In this document: positions 36,366 to 45,215 of the stretch, in pieces
Numbering within the stretch: position 1 is the stretch's first letter
Layout: every line of letters starts with the position of its first letter
Assembly: GCF_009392895.1 (NCBI RefSeq)
Contig: NZ_CP045488.1
Location: forward strand, 1-64,000
DNA from: Natronorubrum aibiense
Lineage (GTDB): Archaea > Halobacteriota > Halobacteria > Halobacteriales > Natrialbaceae
Length of the DNA: 64,000 nt
Reading direction: 5' to 3'
The notes under the pieces: generated by a model
The model's database searches: none
What the model was told of the DNA's origin: nothing
Seen by the model: the letters and a program-made list of their open reading frames with translations, nothing else
Made by a program: the position numbers and the translations under genes

Positions 36366-37185
36366 CTAGTTGACGGCACGCTTGATGTTGTAGACGACAC
36401 ACATCAGAACGATTTCACGGAACTCACGGTACCAGCTTCGCGCACGCACGGCGTCGCCGAGCGTGCGCTTGATGACGGAGAAGACGGTCTCAGACAACGC
36501 TCTCTGGCCGTAGAGAGCCCCATCGATCCGCGCATTGTGCGCGTGATCGATGGGGCGGAACTCTCGATGTTTGATCAGCGGTCTTCCGTCCTCTTCCCGG
36601 AGTTTATCACGTAATCGTTGCCAGTCATAGCCTTTGTCGGCGGCGAGGCTGTGCAACTCGCCCGCGTTGCGTCGGGCGAGTTGCCAGCCGATCTGGGTGT
36701 CGTGACGTTTCTCGGTTGTACAGTGAACGTCGAGGATAGCTTGTGACGCTGTATCGACGAGAGCGGTTGTTTTGAGCGTTTGAACGCGGTAATTCGTTCG
36801 TCGGCAGTAGTGTTTGCTCGCGTTCTTGCGGTCGAAAAACGTTGCGTCCATCGCAACGTGACCAGATGGCTCGTGCAACTGCGCCGACAGGCGCAGCAGC
36901 ACTCGCCAGACTGCCATCTTGATCCTGTCAAACGCCTTTACTAGTGTCGAGTGATCAGGGAGATCGGCCTTCTCAAGGCCGGTCTCCGCCAGTATTTGTG
37001 GCATCTCGCTCAGGAGATCGAGCGCTTCGCGATAGGATTTCTCCAAGTAAATCCGGAGACAATGCAGCGAAACGACGGCGTAGTCGGCGAATCCGCCGCC
37101 ACCCTGCGGGGCGGCGGATTCGCCTCGGCCACCAACAGCACTTTTAGCCAACTACTTTCCCAGTGAAGCGGGAGATCTTTGACAT
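36366..37185 (-). pseudogene. IS5-family transposase, frameshifted near the N terminus
   Basis: A DDE transposase with MDATFFDR (first Asp), AADKGYDW (second Asp) and SETVFSVIKR (Glu), and the C-terminal RSWYREFREIVLMCVVYNIKRAVN. The natural ATG seems to be at 37185: MSKISRFTGKVVG then TAA. The remaining frame picks up as LAKSAVGGRGESAAPQGGGGF. A two-base loss (or one-base gain) near 37147-37152 therefore separates 13 codons from the rest. Translation from a TTG at 37151 would give 261 aa lacking the start. An 11-bp inverted repeat, TGAAGCGGGAG (37164-37174) with CTCCCGCTTCA (37200-37210), places the ATG in the loop of a hairpin. Confidence 0.85.
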
Positions 37186-37238
37186 GGAACATCAGGAGCC
37201 TCCCGCTTCAACTCCCTAGTTCTAACGGTCGAAGTCTA

Positions 37239-37263
37239 CGCAGTCATGCGATTCACCAGAGCC
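37239..37263. repeat. IS right terminal inverted repeat
   Basis: Contains CGCAGTCATGCGATTCACCA; the reverse complement matches the left end at 20 of 25 positions. Confidence 0.8.
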
Positions 37264-37271
37264 CTCGAGCC
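37264..37271. repeat. Target site duplication, right
   Basis: CTCGAGCC immediately outside the right IS end. Confidence 0.85.
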
Positions 37272-38305
37272 CGGTAGCCGTCGGAAAAACCGGCCGAATC
37301 GACCGTTTCGCCGATGATGTCCGACCCCGCCGTGAGGACGATCTCGACGAGCGTCTGTTCCGGACCGAGCGTTTCGAGCTCGGATTCGGCCGTGGTTCCG
37401 GGCACGAGGTCGATCCCGTCGACGTCGAGCAGCGTCTGGAGGGCGTCGTCAGTGAGCCGGACCGTGTAGACGTCGCCGCGCTGGACCGTCGTCGACAATG
37501 GCGGTGATGAGATGTATCGGTCGTCCCGGATGAGCTGGGTGACCTCGGCATCGAAGTCGACTTCCTCGAGGGCGTCCCGGATCGTCGCGCCGACGACCGG
37601 CGAGTGCTTGCGGACGACGAGTTCGGTGAGATACTCCTCTTTCGCCGTCGTCTCCCGTTCGCTTCGCGGCGTCACGTGCGAGGGGGTAAGCCAGTAGCCG
37701 ACCGTCAGCAGGTATATCGATCCGACGACGAACACGACGATGCCGAGGTGGGTAAACTCGAACATCGAGAAGGGACGATCGAGGTACTGCGCGGAGAGAC
37801 TGCTCGCGACGAGGTTGGTGGAGGTGCCGATGAGGGTGAGCATGCCACCGAACATGGACGCGTACGACAGCGGTAAGAGGAGTTTCGAGGGGGACGTTCC
37901 GTTCTCGTGGGCGAGGTCGTTCACCATCGGTACCAGCACGGCGACTGCCGCCGTGTTGTTGATCAGTCCCGATAGCGGTCCGACGATGCCGATCGTTGCC
38001 CCGAGTTGCTTGTGTTCGTCCTCGCCGGTGTACGAGGCGACCCGCTGCTGGAGGCGTTGAATGAGGCCGGTTCGGCGTACTCCCTCGCTCAGGATCATCA
38101 TCGCGAGGATCGTGATCGTCGCGGGGTTCGAAAAGCCGGCGACGCCGTCGCTCGGCGAGACCCCTGTCCACGGCCCGAGTATCATCAGCACCACCATGAT
38201 TCCGAGCGCCGTGACGTCTATCGGGACGGGTTCGGTGACAAACAACACGAGCGCGACGGCGATGATCAAAAAGACCAGCAACGCGCCGGTCGTCAACGGG
38301 GCCAT
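37264..38305 (-). pseudogene. SLC13-type transporter, N-terminal part (split by IS)
   Basis: The 5' part of the split transporter, from an ATG at 38305 (MAPLTTGALLVFLIIAVALV). It contains the first group of helices with FSNPATITILAMMILSEGV and the conserved NNTAAVAVLVP and SYASMFGGMLTLIGTSTNLV motifs that line the substrate site, then a first TrkA-C domain and the beginning of the second (SAGFSDGYRARG) before running into the IS and a stop at 37253-37255. Without the IS the gene would continue at 36322 on the minus strand. A truncated product is possible but would lack the second transport half. Confidence 0.88.
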
Positions 38306-38443
38306 CCGGTTGCGCGTACTTCCAGTTCGACTGTCAAATAAGCTCTCTCGGCTCCGGATGACAGACCTCGTTGCCAACAGATACGAGTCGGCGAGAACCT
38401 GTCGTTCCGGTACCATTATCTCGCATCGACGAAACGCATAGCC

Positions 38444-39163
38444 ATGACAGACGGTGCGATCGTCGTCGGTGCATCTTCGGGAATCGGCGAGGCATTGGCT
38501 CGAGAACTGGCAGCCGAGGGCTACGAAATCGGACTCACAGCCCGCCGGACGGAGCGCTTGACCGAAATCGGCGCAGCGCTCCCCACGAACGCGTACGTCG
38601 CGACGATGGACGTCACCGATGTCGACGACGCCCGCGAGGGCTTCGACGAACTCGTCGACGCGATGCCGTCGGTCGACCTCGTCGTGATCAGCGCCGGCAT
38701 CGGCCACCTGAATCGCGACCTCGAGTGGAGCCTCGAACGCGAGACGATCGACGTCAACGTCCGCGGCTTTACGGCGATCGCGACAGCAGCGATGGCCCAT
38801 TTCGACGACCGCGGCACGGGACACCTCGTCGGGATCTCCTCCGTCGCAGCCGTCTTCGGCAATGGCGGTGCACCCGCCTACAACGCATCGAAAGCGTTCG
38901 TCTCGACGTATCTCGAGGGACTGCGCTATCAGCAGGCCGGCCGTGAGAGCGACGTGGCGATCACGACGGTCGAACCCGGGTTCGTCGACACCGACATGGC
39001 GATGGGCGAGTTCTGGATGTGCTCGCCCGAGACGGCGGCGAGGCAGATCCGGCGCGCGATCGACCGCGAACGCGATCACGTCTACGTGACGCGCCGATGG
39101 CAACTCGTTGCTTGGGTCCTGAACGCGCTTCCCGAACGCATTCTGCAGCGACTGTTCACCTGA
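38444..39163 (+). CDS. Short-chain dehydrogenase/reductase
   Basis: A 239-aa NAD(P)-dependent oxidoreductase. GASSGIGEALARELA is the dinucleotide-binding loop, NVRGFTA and SSVAAVFG place the Asn and Ser of the active site, and YNASKAF gives the YxxxK catalytic pair. ARRTERL after the second strand suggests NADP. The C-terminal hydrophobic tail (LVAWVLNALPERILQRLF) hints at membrane attachment. Substrate unknown. Divergent from the split transporter and convergent with tmcA. Confidence 0.9.
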   Translation: MTDGAIVVGASSGIGEALARELAAEGYEIGLTARRTERLTEIGAALPTNAYVATMDVTDVDDAREGFDELVDAMPSVDLVVISAGIGHLNRDLEWSLERETIDVNVRGFTAIATAAMAHFDDRGTGHLVGISSVAAVFGNGGAPAYNASKAFVSTYLEGLRYQQAGRESDVAITTVEPGFVDTDMAMGEFWMCSPETAARQIRRAIDRERDHVYVTRRWQLVAWVLNALPERILQRLFT

Positions 39164-39171
39164 GTGGCACT

Positions 39172-41454
39172 CTACCGAAACCGGTCGCGAACCTCGAGCG
39201 CGGCCGCCGATCCGTAGTAGTCGACCAGCGGGCAGACGGCATCTCCGAGCGCGCGCATACACTGGCTCGTCGAGTGGTATTCGAGACGAGCCGCCACCCG
39301 CTCCCACTCGCGGGCCTGCAGGGCACGCATAACGAGCAGCCGCTCTTCGCGGGCCGTCAGCTCGATTTCGGCCGGGTCCTCGAGGAAGTAGCGGCTGACG
39401 AGCCGGCGGAACGGCCCGGGATCGACGTCGAACAGGCCGGGGCCGTAGGCGGCACCCGCGACGAGTCGCCACTCGTGGGCCGATAACTCGCCATCGTCGA
39501 CGTCGGTGTCGACGCTCCGGAGCACCGCGCGGACGACGTCAGGCTCGAGGTCGTCGAGGGCGTCCGTACAGAGTGCGCTAAAGCGACGGGCGAACCAGTC
39601 GGCGTGGCGGTCGTGCAGCGCCCGGCCTGCGTCACTCGTCGGCGCGAGCATGAGCGCGGAGTACTCGCCGCTAGCGTCGTTGCGCGTCGTCGAGACGTGG
39701 ACGGTTCGGTAGCCGTTCTCGCGCCAGAACGCGAGGAGGCCGGGGGTTGTGCCGAAACCGGTGCCGAGCCAATCGACCGAGGATTCAAACTCCTCGCGGA
39801 TGCACTCGAGCAGCCGCGAGCCGAGTCCCCGGGAGCGCGCCGCGTGGTGGGTCGCGATACGCACGATGCGGAGGCCAGCTGGTTCGCCGGCGGCTTCGTC
39901 ACGAAGCTGACTCGTGAGGACGTCGGGGAGCATGTTTCCCCGAACGCGGCCACCCTCGTACATCATCGCTCGCGTCTCGGGTTCGAGGTTGCCTTCACGA
40001 GCCAGCAGGGCGACGCTGACGACGCGGCCGTCGTGGACGAGCGCCCGCGCTTCGAGATTCGGCGCGTCGAGCAGCCGCGCGAGGTCGTTTGGTTCCGTGC
40101 GGTAGTGGGCGAGCACGAGCAGGCCGAACGCCTCCCGAAGCAGGTGTTCGTCGGCCAGCAGGGCGTCGGGATCGAGTCGTCGATACTGCATCGAGTCGGG
40201 CATGGCGCCTTCGACCAGTGAGTCGACGGGCGGCCGCGCATCGAGTAACAGCGCCCGAAACGCCCAGACTTCGATGGGGTCACCCGCCGCATACCGGATC
40301 GGCTCGAGGAGCGTCCGATCGATCACGTCGTGGTCGCTTTCGGTGAGTCGGTCCCGGAACCGGACCGAAAACCCGCGGCCGGCCCCCTCGTAGCCGTGGA
40401 TCGTCGTCGCGAACGCGACACGGTTGGCCGAAAGCAGCGATTCGAGCACCGAGACGGGCAGCGCCGCGGCCTCGTCGACGATGACGACGTCCGCGGCCTC
40501 GAGTCGCTCGACAGCGATGGCGGGCTCGAGAAAGCGGATTCGACCGCCAGCGGTCGTCTCGATTCGGCGGGTGTCGATGGTGGCCGCACAGTCGAGGTCC
40601 GCACAGAGTTCCGCGGCGCGGTCGAACAACTCCGCGGCGTTGCGCGACCGTGGAGCCGTGACGAGGACGTCCAGTCCGTCGGCGGCGAACGCCCCAGCGG
40701 CCAGCCCCGCAGCGCTTGATTTCCCTCGACCACGATCGGCCTCGAGGACGACGGCTCGAGATTGCTCGTCGTCACCGTCTCCATCCTCGAGAAGCGACTC
40801 GAGCGCAGCGACGGCGTCGACCTGATCGGCCGTGAGGCAGGCCTCGTACGTGGCAGGCGGAAACCGGCTGTCCACCGGGGGCTCGAGCGCTGGCGAATCC
40901 GAATCGTCGCTCCGCCGTGGTGCTGGATTCGTCAGTCCGCTGTCGACGATCGCTCTGTTCTCGACGTCGACGATGCCGACGCCACGATGTGCGCGAAGCG
41001 TCTCGACGAGTCGCCGTCTAAACCGCCCGGTGACGGCCGACAACGAGAACGGCGGAACGGCAAGCGACTCGTCGAATGCATCGCGATGGTCGGGCCAGGC
41101 CTCGAGCGATGACGTCAACAGGATCAGCAATCCACCGCCGTCGACCGTGCCGACGACTTTGCCGAGCGCGTTCGGCCGGAGTTCCGCGTGTGCGTCGAGA
41201 GCGACGATCGCTCGCGTCGTTCCGAGCAGTTCGCTCGCGTTCGCCTGCGGGAGCTGCTCACACCGCAGGCGGTCGTCGGGACCAACGAGCGTGGTTGCAG
41301 TGATCGCCACCGGTAGGGAATCGAGGATCGACTCGAGGGCGTCGTAGCCGCGGTCGCGGTCGCCGGCGAGTACGAGCAGCCGTCGTTCGTTCGTTCGTGT
41401 CGCTTCCTCGAGCAGCGACTCGGCGAGCGAAACGACGTCTTCGTTCATGTCCAC
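39172..41454 (-). CDS. tmcA: tRNA(Met) cytidine acetyltransferase TmcA
   Basis: A 760-aa NAT10/TmcA enzyme that makes N4-acetylcytidine in tRNA and probably rRNA. Domains in order: N-terminal DUF1726-type region (1-140), ATPase/helicase domain with LEADRGRGKSSAAGLAAGAF (Walker A) and VIVDEAAALPVSVLE (Walker B), the GNAT domain with RIATHHAARSRGLGSRLLE (acetyl-CoA loop), and a C-terminal tRNA-binding region. All motifs intact. Acetylcytidine is abundant in archaeal rRNA, which fits the ribosomal neighbours. Confidence 0.95.
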   Translation of the reverse strand: MDMNEDVVSLAESLLEEATRTNERRLLVLAGDRDRGYDALESILDSLPVAITATTLVGPDDRLRCEQLPQANASELLGTTRAIVALDAHAELRPNALGKVVGTVDGGGLLILLTSSLEAWPDHRDAFDESLAVPPFSLSAVTGRFRRRLVETLRAHRGVGIVDVENRAIVDSGLTNPAPRRSDDSDSPALEPPVDSRFPPATYEACLTADQVDAVAALESLLEDGDGDDEQSRAVVLEADRGRGKSSAAGLAAGAFAADGLDVLVTAPRSRNAAELFDRAAELCADLDCAATIDTRRIETTAGGRIRFLEPAIAVERLEAADVVIVDEAAALPVSVLESLLSANRVAFATTIHGYEGAGRGFSVRFRDRLTESDHDVIDRTLLEPIRYAAGDPIEVWAFRALLLDARPPVDSLVEGAMPDSMQYRRLDPDALLADEHLLREAFGLLVLAHYRTEPNDLARLLDAPNLEARALVHDGRVVSVALLAREGNLEPETRAMMYEGGRVRGNMLPDVLTSQLRDEAAGEPAGLRIVRIATHHAARSRGLGSRLLECIREEFESSVDWLGTGFGTTPGLLAFWRENGYRTVHVSTTRNDASGEYSALMLAPTSDAGRALHDRHADWFARRFSALCTDALDDLEPDVVRAVLRSVDTDVDDGELSAHEWRLVAGAAYGPGLFDVDPGPFRRLVSRYFLEDPAEIELTAREERLLVMRALQAREWERVAARLEYHSTSQCMRALGDAVCPLVDYYGSAAALEVRDRFR

Positions 41455-41662
41455 GTCTTAGGGGCTCGAGAGTAATAGGCACCGGAACCGCGCGTCTCAC
41501 GTTAAGAGACAGGGCCGGGCCACAGCAGCCAGTCTGTCGACGTAATACTCGAGTGTTCGAACTGGTTCGATCGTCTCTCGAGAGCTCCGTCCGTCTCATC
41601 AGCGATCCGACCGATTTTCGCCTGTGCGGGTCCATCGCACGGCCTCAATCGTTTGAACACGC

Positions 41663-41669
41663 TTTTAAG
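41663..41669 (+). promoter_or_regulatory. TATA box of the L7Ae operon
   Basis: TTTTAAG about 27 bases before the predicted transcript start near 41692. Confidence 0.6.
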
Positions 41670-41691
41670 GAGGGCACCGTTACAGCGTAGT

Positions 41692-41821
41692 ACACCCTAC
41701 GCGGGGTTGATGATGCTCCTAGCCTTACAGGACTTCCGCCGGAATCTGTTCCGGCACGGAGTACCCAGTGCTCCGGACGGCAGGGGAGCGCGAGCCCACG
41801 TGTAGGAGAGGTGAACAACCA
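41692..41821 (+). promoter_or_regulatory. Structured L7Ae leader with a K-turn-like element
   Basis: A leader of about 130 bases, long for a haloarchaeal gene. TTGATGA (41707-41713) matches box C (RUGAUGA) but for its first base; TGCTCC (41714-41719) pairs with GGAGCG (41785-41790); CGA (41791-41793) stands where box D (CUGA) would put its GA; GGG (41704-41706) can pair with CCC (41795-41797). Between them is a hairpin GCCGGAA-tctg-TTCCGGC (41738-41755). L7Ae binds K-turns, and leader-mediated L7Ae feedback is known in other archaea, so this is a plausible self-control element. Confidence 0.5.
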
Positions 41822-42184
41822 ATGTCAGTCTACGTAACCACCGACATCCCAGCCGACCTCGCAGAGGACGCCCTTGAGGCCCTCGAGGTCGCACGAGACA
41901 CCGGACGAGTAAAGAAAGGAACCAACGAAACGACGAAAGCGATCGAGCGTGGCAACGCCGATCTCGTGTACGTCGCCGAAGACGTCTCTCCTGAAGAGAT
42001 CGTCATGCACATCCCAGACCTCGCCGAGGAGAAGGGAATTTCCGTCATCTTCATCGAAACGCAGGACGACGTCGGCCACGCTGCCGGCCTCGAAGTCGGC
42101 TCGGCCGCCGCGGCGATCGTCGACGCCGGAGAGGCTGCTGACGACGTCGAAGACATCGCCGGCAAGGTCGAGGACCTCGACTGA
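41822..42184 (+). CDS. rpl7ae: 50S ribosomal protein L7Ae
   Basis: A 120-aa K-turn-binding protein shared by the ribosome, box C/D and H/ACA RNPs and RNase [36 protein letters not shown] is the RNA-binding core with the GTNE motif, and [17 protein letters not shown] the second half. The ATG at 41822 begins after a GGAGAGGTGA segment that can act as ribosome site. First gene of the archaeal L7Ae-S28e-L24e-Ndk operon. Confidence 0.97.
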   Translation: MSVYVTTDIPADLAEDALEALEVARDTGRVKKGTNETTKAIERGNADLVYVAEDVSPEEIVMHIPDLAEEKGISVIFIETQDDVGHAAGLEVGSAAAAIVDAGEAADDVEDIAGKVEDLD

Positions 42185-42195
42185 GGTGATCAGAG

Positions 42196-42420
42196 ATGAG
42201 TGCTGAAGAGGAAGAAAGCGGCTCTACGCCCGCCGAGGTCATCGAGATCGTCGGCAAGACCGGCATGCACGGTGAAGCCATGCAGGTCAAGTGCCGGATC
42301 AAGGAGGGCGAGAACCAGGGACGAATCATTACCCGAAACTGCCTCGGGCCGGTTCGCGAGGGGGACGTTCTCCAACTTCGCGAGACCGCCCGTGAGGCGG
42401 ACTCCATCGGAGGTCAATAA
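42196..42420 (+). CDS. rps28e: 30S ribosomal protein S28e
   Basis: A 74-aa OB-fold ribosomal protein found only in archaea and eukaryotes. [37 protein letters not shown] and the terminal [11 protein letters not shown] are diagnostic. Eleven bases after rpl7ae and overlapping the rpl24e ATG by one base (TAATG). Confidence 0.97.
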   Translation: MSAEEEESGSTPAEVIEIVGKTGMHGEAMQVKCRIKEGENQGRIITRNCLGPVREGDVLQLRETAREADSIGGQ

Positions 42421-42698
42421 TGGTCGAGAAACGAACCTGTGACTATACGGGCGAAGAGATCGAGCCCGGTACGGGCATCATGTACGTCAAAAACGACGGC
42501 TCTGTGCTCCACTTCGTCGACTCGAAGGCGGAGAAAAACTACAAGCTCGGTCGCGAACCACGCGACCTCGAGTGGACCGAAGAAGGTCGTCGCGACAAAG
42601 GTCCAGCACAGGAAGACGTCGAGCCAGCCGCTGACGAGGCGGCTGAAGCGGACTCCGTGGACGAGGACGCCGAATCCGACGAAGAGGACGAAGAATGA
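42420..42698 (+). CDS. rpl24e: 50S ribosomal protein L24e lacking most zinc cysteines
   Basis: A 92-aa protein. [27 protein letters not shown] is the family core. In most archaeal L24e proteins CxxC here and Cx3C after HF form a zinc site; in this one CDYT and [10 protein letters not shown] keep a single cysteine, so zinc cannot bind in the usual way. An acidic C-terminal extension (from about residue 63, ending SDEEDEE) is also present. It overlaps ndk by four bases. Confidence 0.94.
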   Translation: MVEKRTCDYTGEEIEPGTGIMYVKNDGSVLHFVDSKAEKNYKLGREPRDLEWTEEGRRDKGPAQEDVEPAADEAAEADSVDEDAESDEEDEE

Positions 42699-43159
42699 GC
42701 GACCACGAGCGAACCTTCGTGATGGTCAAGCCCGACGCCTTCGCGCGTGGCCTCGTGGGCGAGGTCATTTCCCGACTCGAGGACCGTGGGCTCAAACTCG
42801 TGGGCATCAAGGTCATCAACATGCCCGAAGAACGTGCTCAGGAACACTACGCAGAACACACTGACAAGCCGTTCTTCGACGATCTGATCGACTTCATCAC
42901 GTCCGGCCCGGTCGTCCCGATGGTCTGGGAAGGACAGGATGCGACGCGACAGGTCCGACAGATGATCGGCGAGACAGACCCACTCGAGGCTCAGCCGGGA
43001 ACGATCCGTGGCGACTACGCGCTCGATCTGGGTCGCAACGTCGTTCACGCTGCCGACCACGAGGACGAGGGCGCAAACGAACGCGAAATCTCGATCCACT
43101 TCGACGACGACGAGCTGATCGACTACGATCAGCACGACGCCGAGTGGCTCTACGAGTAA
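42695..43159 (+). CDS. ndk: Nucleoside diphosphate kinase
   Basis: A 154-aa enzyme equalising nucleoside triphosphate pools. [23 protein letters not shown] opens the fold, and the region near residue 113-130 ([28 protein letters not shown]) holds the catalytic histidine in NVVHAAD. It ends the L7Ae operon as in most archaea. Confidence 0.97.
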   Translation: MSDHERTFVMVKPDAFARGLVGEVISRLEDRGLKLVGIKVINMPEERAQEHYAEHTDKPFFDDLIDFITSGPVVPMVWEGQDATRQVRQMIGETDPLEAQPGTIRGDYALDLGRNVVHAADHEDEGANEREISIHFDDDELIDYDQHDAEWLYE

Positions 43160-43234
43160 CGTCGCTCGAATCGGCACCGAACTCTTCGTTTACGACACAC
43201 CATTCTCCCGAGAGTGGAGTCGCTATCTGGTTTG

Positions 43235-43344
43235 ATACTGTCGGACAACGGTCAATAAACGCCCGATCACGTCTCACGGCTCGTCGCCTCCGGTGACGAG
43301 CGTTCGCGTGCGATCGGTGCGTGAATCGTTTTGTCCGGCAGTAT
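43235..43344. repeat. Dispersed palindromic element, copy 1 (110 bp)
   Basis: The ends ATACTGTCGGACAA and TTGTCCGGCAGTAT are inverted repeats (13 of 14). Inside, GCCCGATCAC faces GTGCGATCGGTGCG, and GCTCGTC faces GACGAGC in the tip. The right arm GTGCGATCGGTGCGTGAATC is almost the same as that of the copy at 60902-60985, and GTCAAT is shared on the left. It occupies the gap between ndk and the next gene. Confidence 0.65.
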
Positions 43345-43558
43345 GAGTCTGATCTCGAGCAGTCGCAGTTGTCAGTGTCGGGACGCGACCGTCGTTCGTG
43401 ACGGACCTCCTCGAGAGACCTGCTGGCGACATCGTACACGACCAAGAATGGCAGATTGAATATATGTATTTGTCTAGGTAGACGTAACATCTAATGTGAC
43501 GGCTGCTGTAGATGCTGGCGGTGGTTTCGAATGGTAACATACGGTAGGTGGTTCGTGG

Positions 43559-43954
43559 ATGCGTGAAACCGAGGGTGAGTCAACAGCAGCCACAGCGCAG
43601 GTAACCCCGTCGCTGGACCTGATTTTTGACCTCCTCTCGAATCGTCGTCGCCGGTACGCACTGTACTATCTGTCCAATCAGCCCGATGGCGTCGCAACGC
43701 TCGAGGACGTCACGAACGGCGTTGTTGACCATCAGGAGCGGCTGTCCGAGTCGACTGGGGAGACTGCAACGACCGTCGAACCCGACTCGGAACAGCGAGG
43801 GCAGATTCAGATGGAACTCCAGCATACACACCTGCCCAAACTCGAGGACGCGGGCATCCTCGAGCACGACCAGCGCAGTGAGACGGTCAGGTACTGGACG
43901 CAACCGTCGCTCGAGGAGTGGCTCGAACACGCACATCACAAGGAGTCACACTGA
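43559..43954 (+). CDS. Winged-helix regulator-like protein (DUF7344)
   Basis: A 131-aa protein: LDLIFDLLSNRRRRYALYYLSNQPDGVATLEDV starts an ArsR-like winged helix, LQHTHLPKLEDAGILEHDQRSETVRYW ends it. The arrangement matches the haloarchaeal DUF7344 group. Probably a DNA-binding transcription factor; target unknown. Promoter sequence of about 110 bases upstream is AT-rich (TATATGTATTTG). Confidence 0.82.
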   Translation: MRETEGESTAATAQVTPSLDLIFDLLSNRRRRYALYYLSNQPDGVATLEDVTNGVVDHQERLSESTGETATTVEPDSEQRGQIQMELQHTHLPKLEDAGILEHDQRSETVRYWTQPSLEEWLEHAHHKESH

Positions 43955-44135
43955 CGGACCGCACCGGTATTGTCAGATAACGTGGGAGTGCTGAAAGGTT
44001 TAACACACGACGCGTGGTGTGTCGACTGGTCGGCGAATCGCGAGACGGGAGACAGACACGTCGTGCGGTGTGATAGCGTCTGTTTCCTCAAAACTTAACA
44101 CGATCGCTCCCGAGATACCAGACAGGTGAAATTCA

Positions 44136-44738
44136 ATGACTGACCACGAACTCCCACCACTTCCATACGATTACGACGCACTCGAGCCATCGGTTTCGGA
44201 ACAGGTCGTGACCTGGCATCACGACACCCATCATCAGGGCTACGTAAACGGCCTCAACGCCGCCGAAGAAACCCTCGCGGAGAACCGCGAGTCGGGCGAG
44301 TTCGGCTCGACGCCGGGTGCGCTCTCGAACGTCACTCACAACGGCTGTGGCCACTATCTTCACACGCTGTTCTGGGAGAACATGTCTCCCAACGGCGGTG
44401 GCGAGCCTGAGGGCGACCTCGCCGACCGCATCGAGGAGGACTTCGGCTCCTACGAGGGCTGGAAAGGTGAGTTCGAGGCCGCTGCCGGCGCTGCCGGTGG
44501 CTGGGCGCTGTTGGTCTACGACCCGGTTGCCAAACAGCTGCGAAACGTCGCGGTCGACAAGCACGACCAGGGCGCACTCTGGGGCTCGCACCCGATTCTC
44601 GCACTGGACGTCTGGGAGCACTCCTACTACTACGACTACGGTCCGGACCGTGGTAGCTTCATCGACGCCTTCTTCGACGTCGTCAACTGGGAGAAGGCCG
44701 CAGAAGAGTACCAGAAGTGCCTCGACCATTTCGAGTAA
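44136..44738 (+). CDS. sod: Superoxide dismutase (Mn/Fe type)
   Basis: A 200-aa enzyme that removes superoxide. Metal ligands appear in TWHHDTHHQGYVNGL (first His), NGCGHYLHTLFWENM (second His), and LDVWEHSYYYDYG (Asp and His). In haloarchaea the metal is usually Mn. A TATA-like ACTTAAC (44093-44099) and an AGGTGA ribosome site (44124-44129) precede the ATG. Confidence 0.97.
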   Translation: MTDHELPPLPYDYDALEPSVSEQVVTWHHDTHHQGYVNGLNAAEETLAENRESGEFGSTPGALSNVTHNGCGHYLHTLFWENMSPNGGGEPEGDLADRIEEDFGSYEGWKGEFEAAAGAAGGWALLVYDPVAKQLRNVAVDKHDQGALWGSHPILALDVWEHSYYYDYGPDRGSFIDAFFDVVNWEKAAEEYQKCLDHFE

Positions 44739-44778
44739 GACCGCCAGTAGCCGACGCGACGAGTTAGTCAACCCCGAC

Positions 44779-44784
44779 TTTTTT
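44779..44784 (+). terminator. Oligo-T terminator after sod
   Basis: A T6 tract 41 bases after the sod stop. Confidence 0.4.
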
Positions 44785-44948
44785 GGCGACTGCCCCACCG
44801 AGCCAGCGGCGTCTCTACGGACTTCACTCGAACGGGCGCGCTACGCACACCATAAGAAAGTTCGTGTCAGGACTGTGGGACACCAGCTCCAGCAGTCGCT
44901 GATTGTGAAACGAACGATTTAGGCGGCTGAGTGCGGTAGCACTGATGT

Positions 44949-45215
44949 ATGCCCGTTCCCAAATCCGAGTTCGATAGTCTCCCCCCCTGTGACTTCTATA
45001 CGCCGGACGAACTGTTCGACGACGACCAGATGTACACCGTCTACGAGATCGCCCGCCTTCTGCAGGGCCTCGAGCCGGACGCGGATATCGACCGTCAGAC
45101 CGAAGATATCCTGCTCGACTGGGCGATCCCGTGGGTGATGGTCAACGCCGACGATCTCGTGGTCGCCGAGCCACGAAGCGACGACGAGCCCGGCTACTAC
45201 GGCCTGAAAGAATGA
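44949..45215 (+). CDS. Conserved haloarchaeal 88-aa protein (DUF5827-like)
   Basis: An acidic 88-aa protein, MPVPKSEFDSLPPCDFYTPDELFDDD, with WAIPWVMVNADDLVVAEP in its second half. I recall a similar haloarchaeal family as DUF5827 but could not check. Its stop overlaps the ATG of the following P-loop gene by four bases, so they act in one operon. Function unknown. Confidence 0.65.
   Translation: MPVPKSEFDSLPPCDFYTPDELFDDDQMYTVYEIARLLQGLEPDADIDRQTEDILLDWAIPWVMVNADDLVVAEPRSDDEPGYYGLKE

Larger units (their letters stand above)
36331..37263 (-). mobile_element. IS5-family insertion sequence (933 bp)
   Basis: A complete insertion sequence: 25-bp imperfect terminal inverted repeats, one transposase gene on the minus strand, and an 8-bp target duplication CTCGAGCC at both edges. 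It has disrupted an SLC13-type transporter gene. The perfect duplication and the exact repair of the host frame on removal argue for a recent insertion, although the transposase itself carries a frameshift. Confidence 0.92.

Noticed and set aside
37253-39472. Single 739-codon minus-strand frame across the transporter, SDR and tmcA 3' end
   Set aside because: Only the part from 38305 leftwards is the transporter; the rest reads antisense through the SDR gene.
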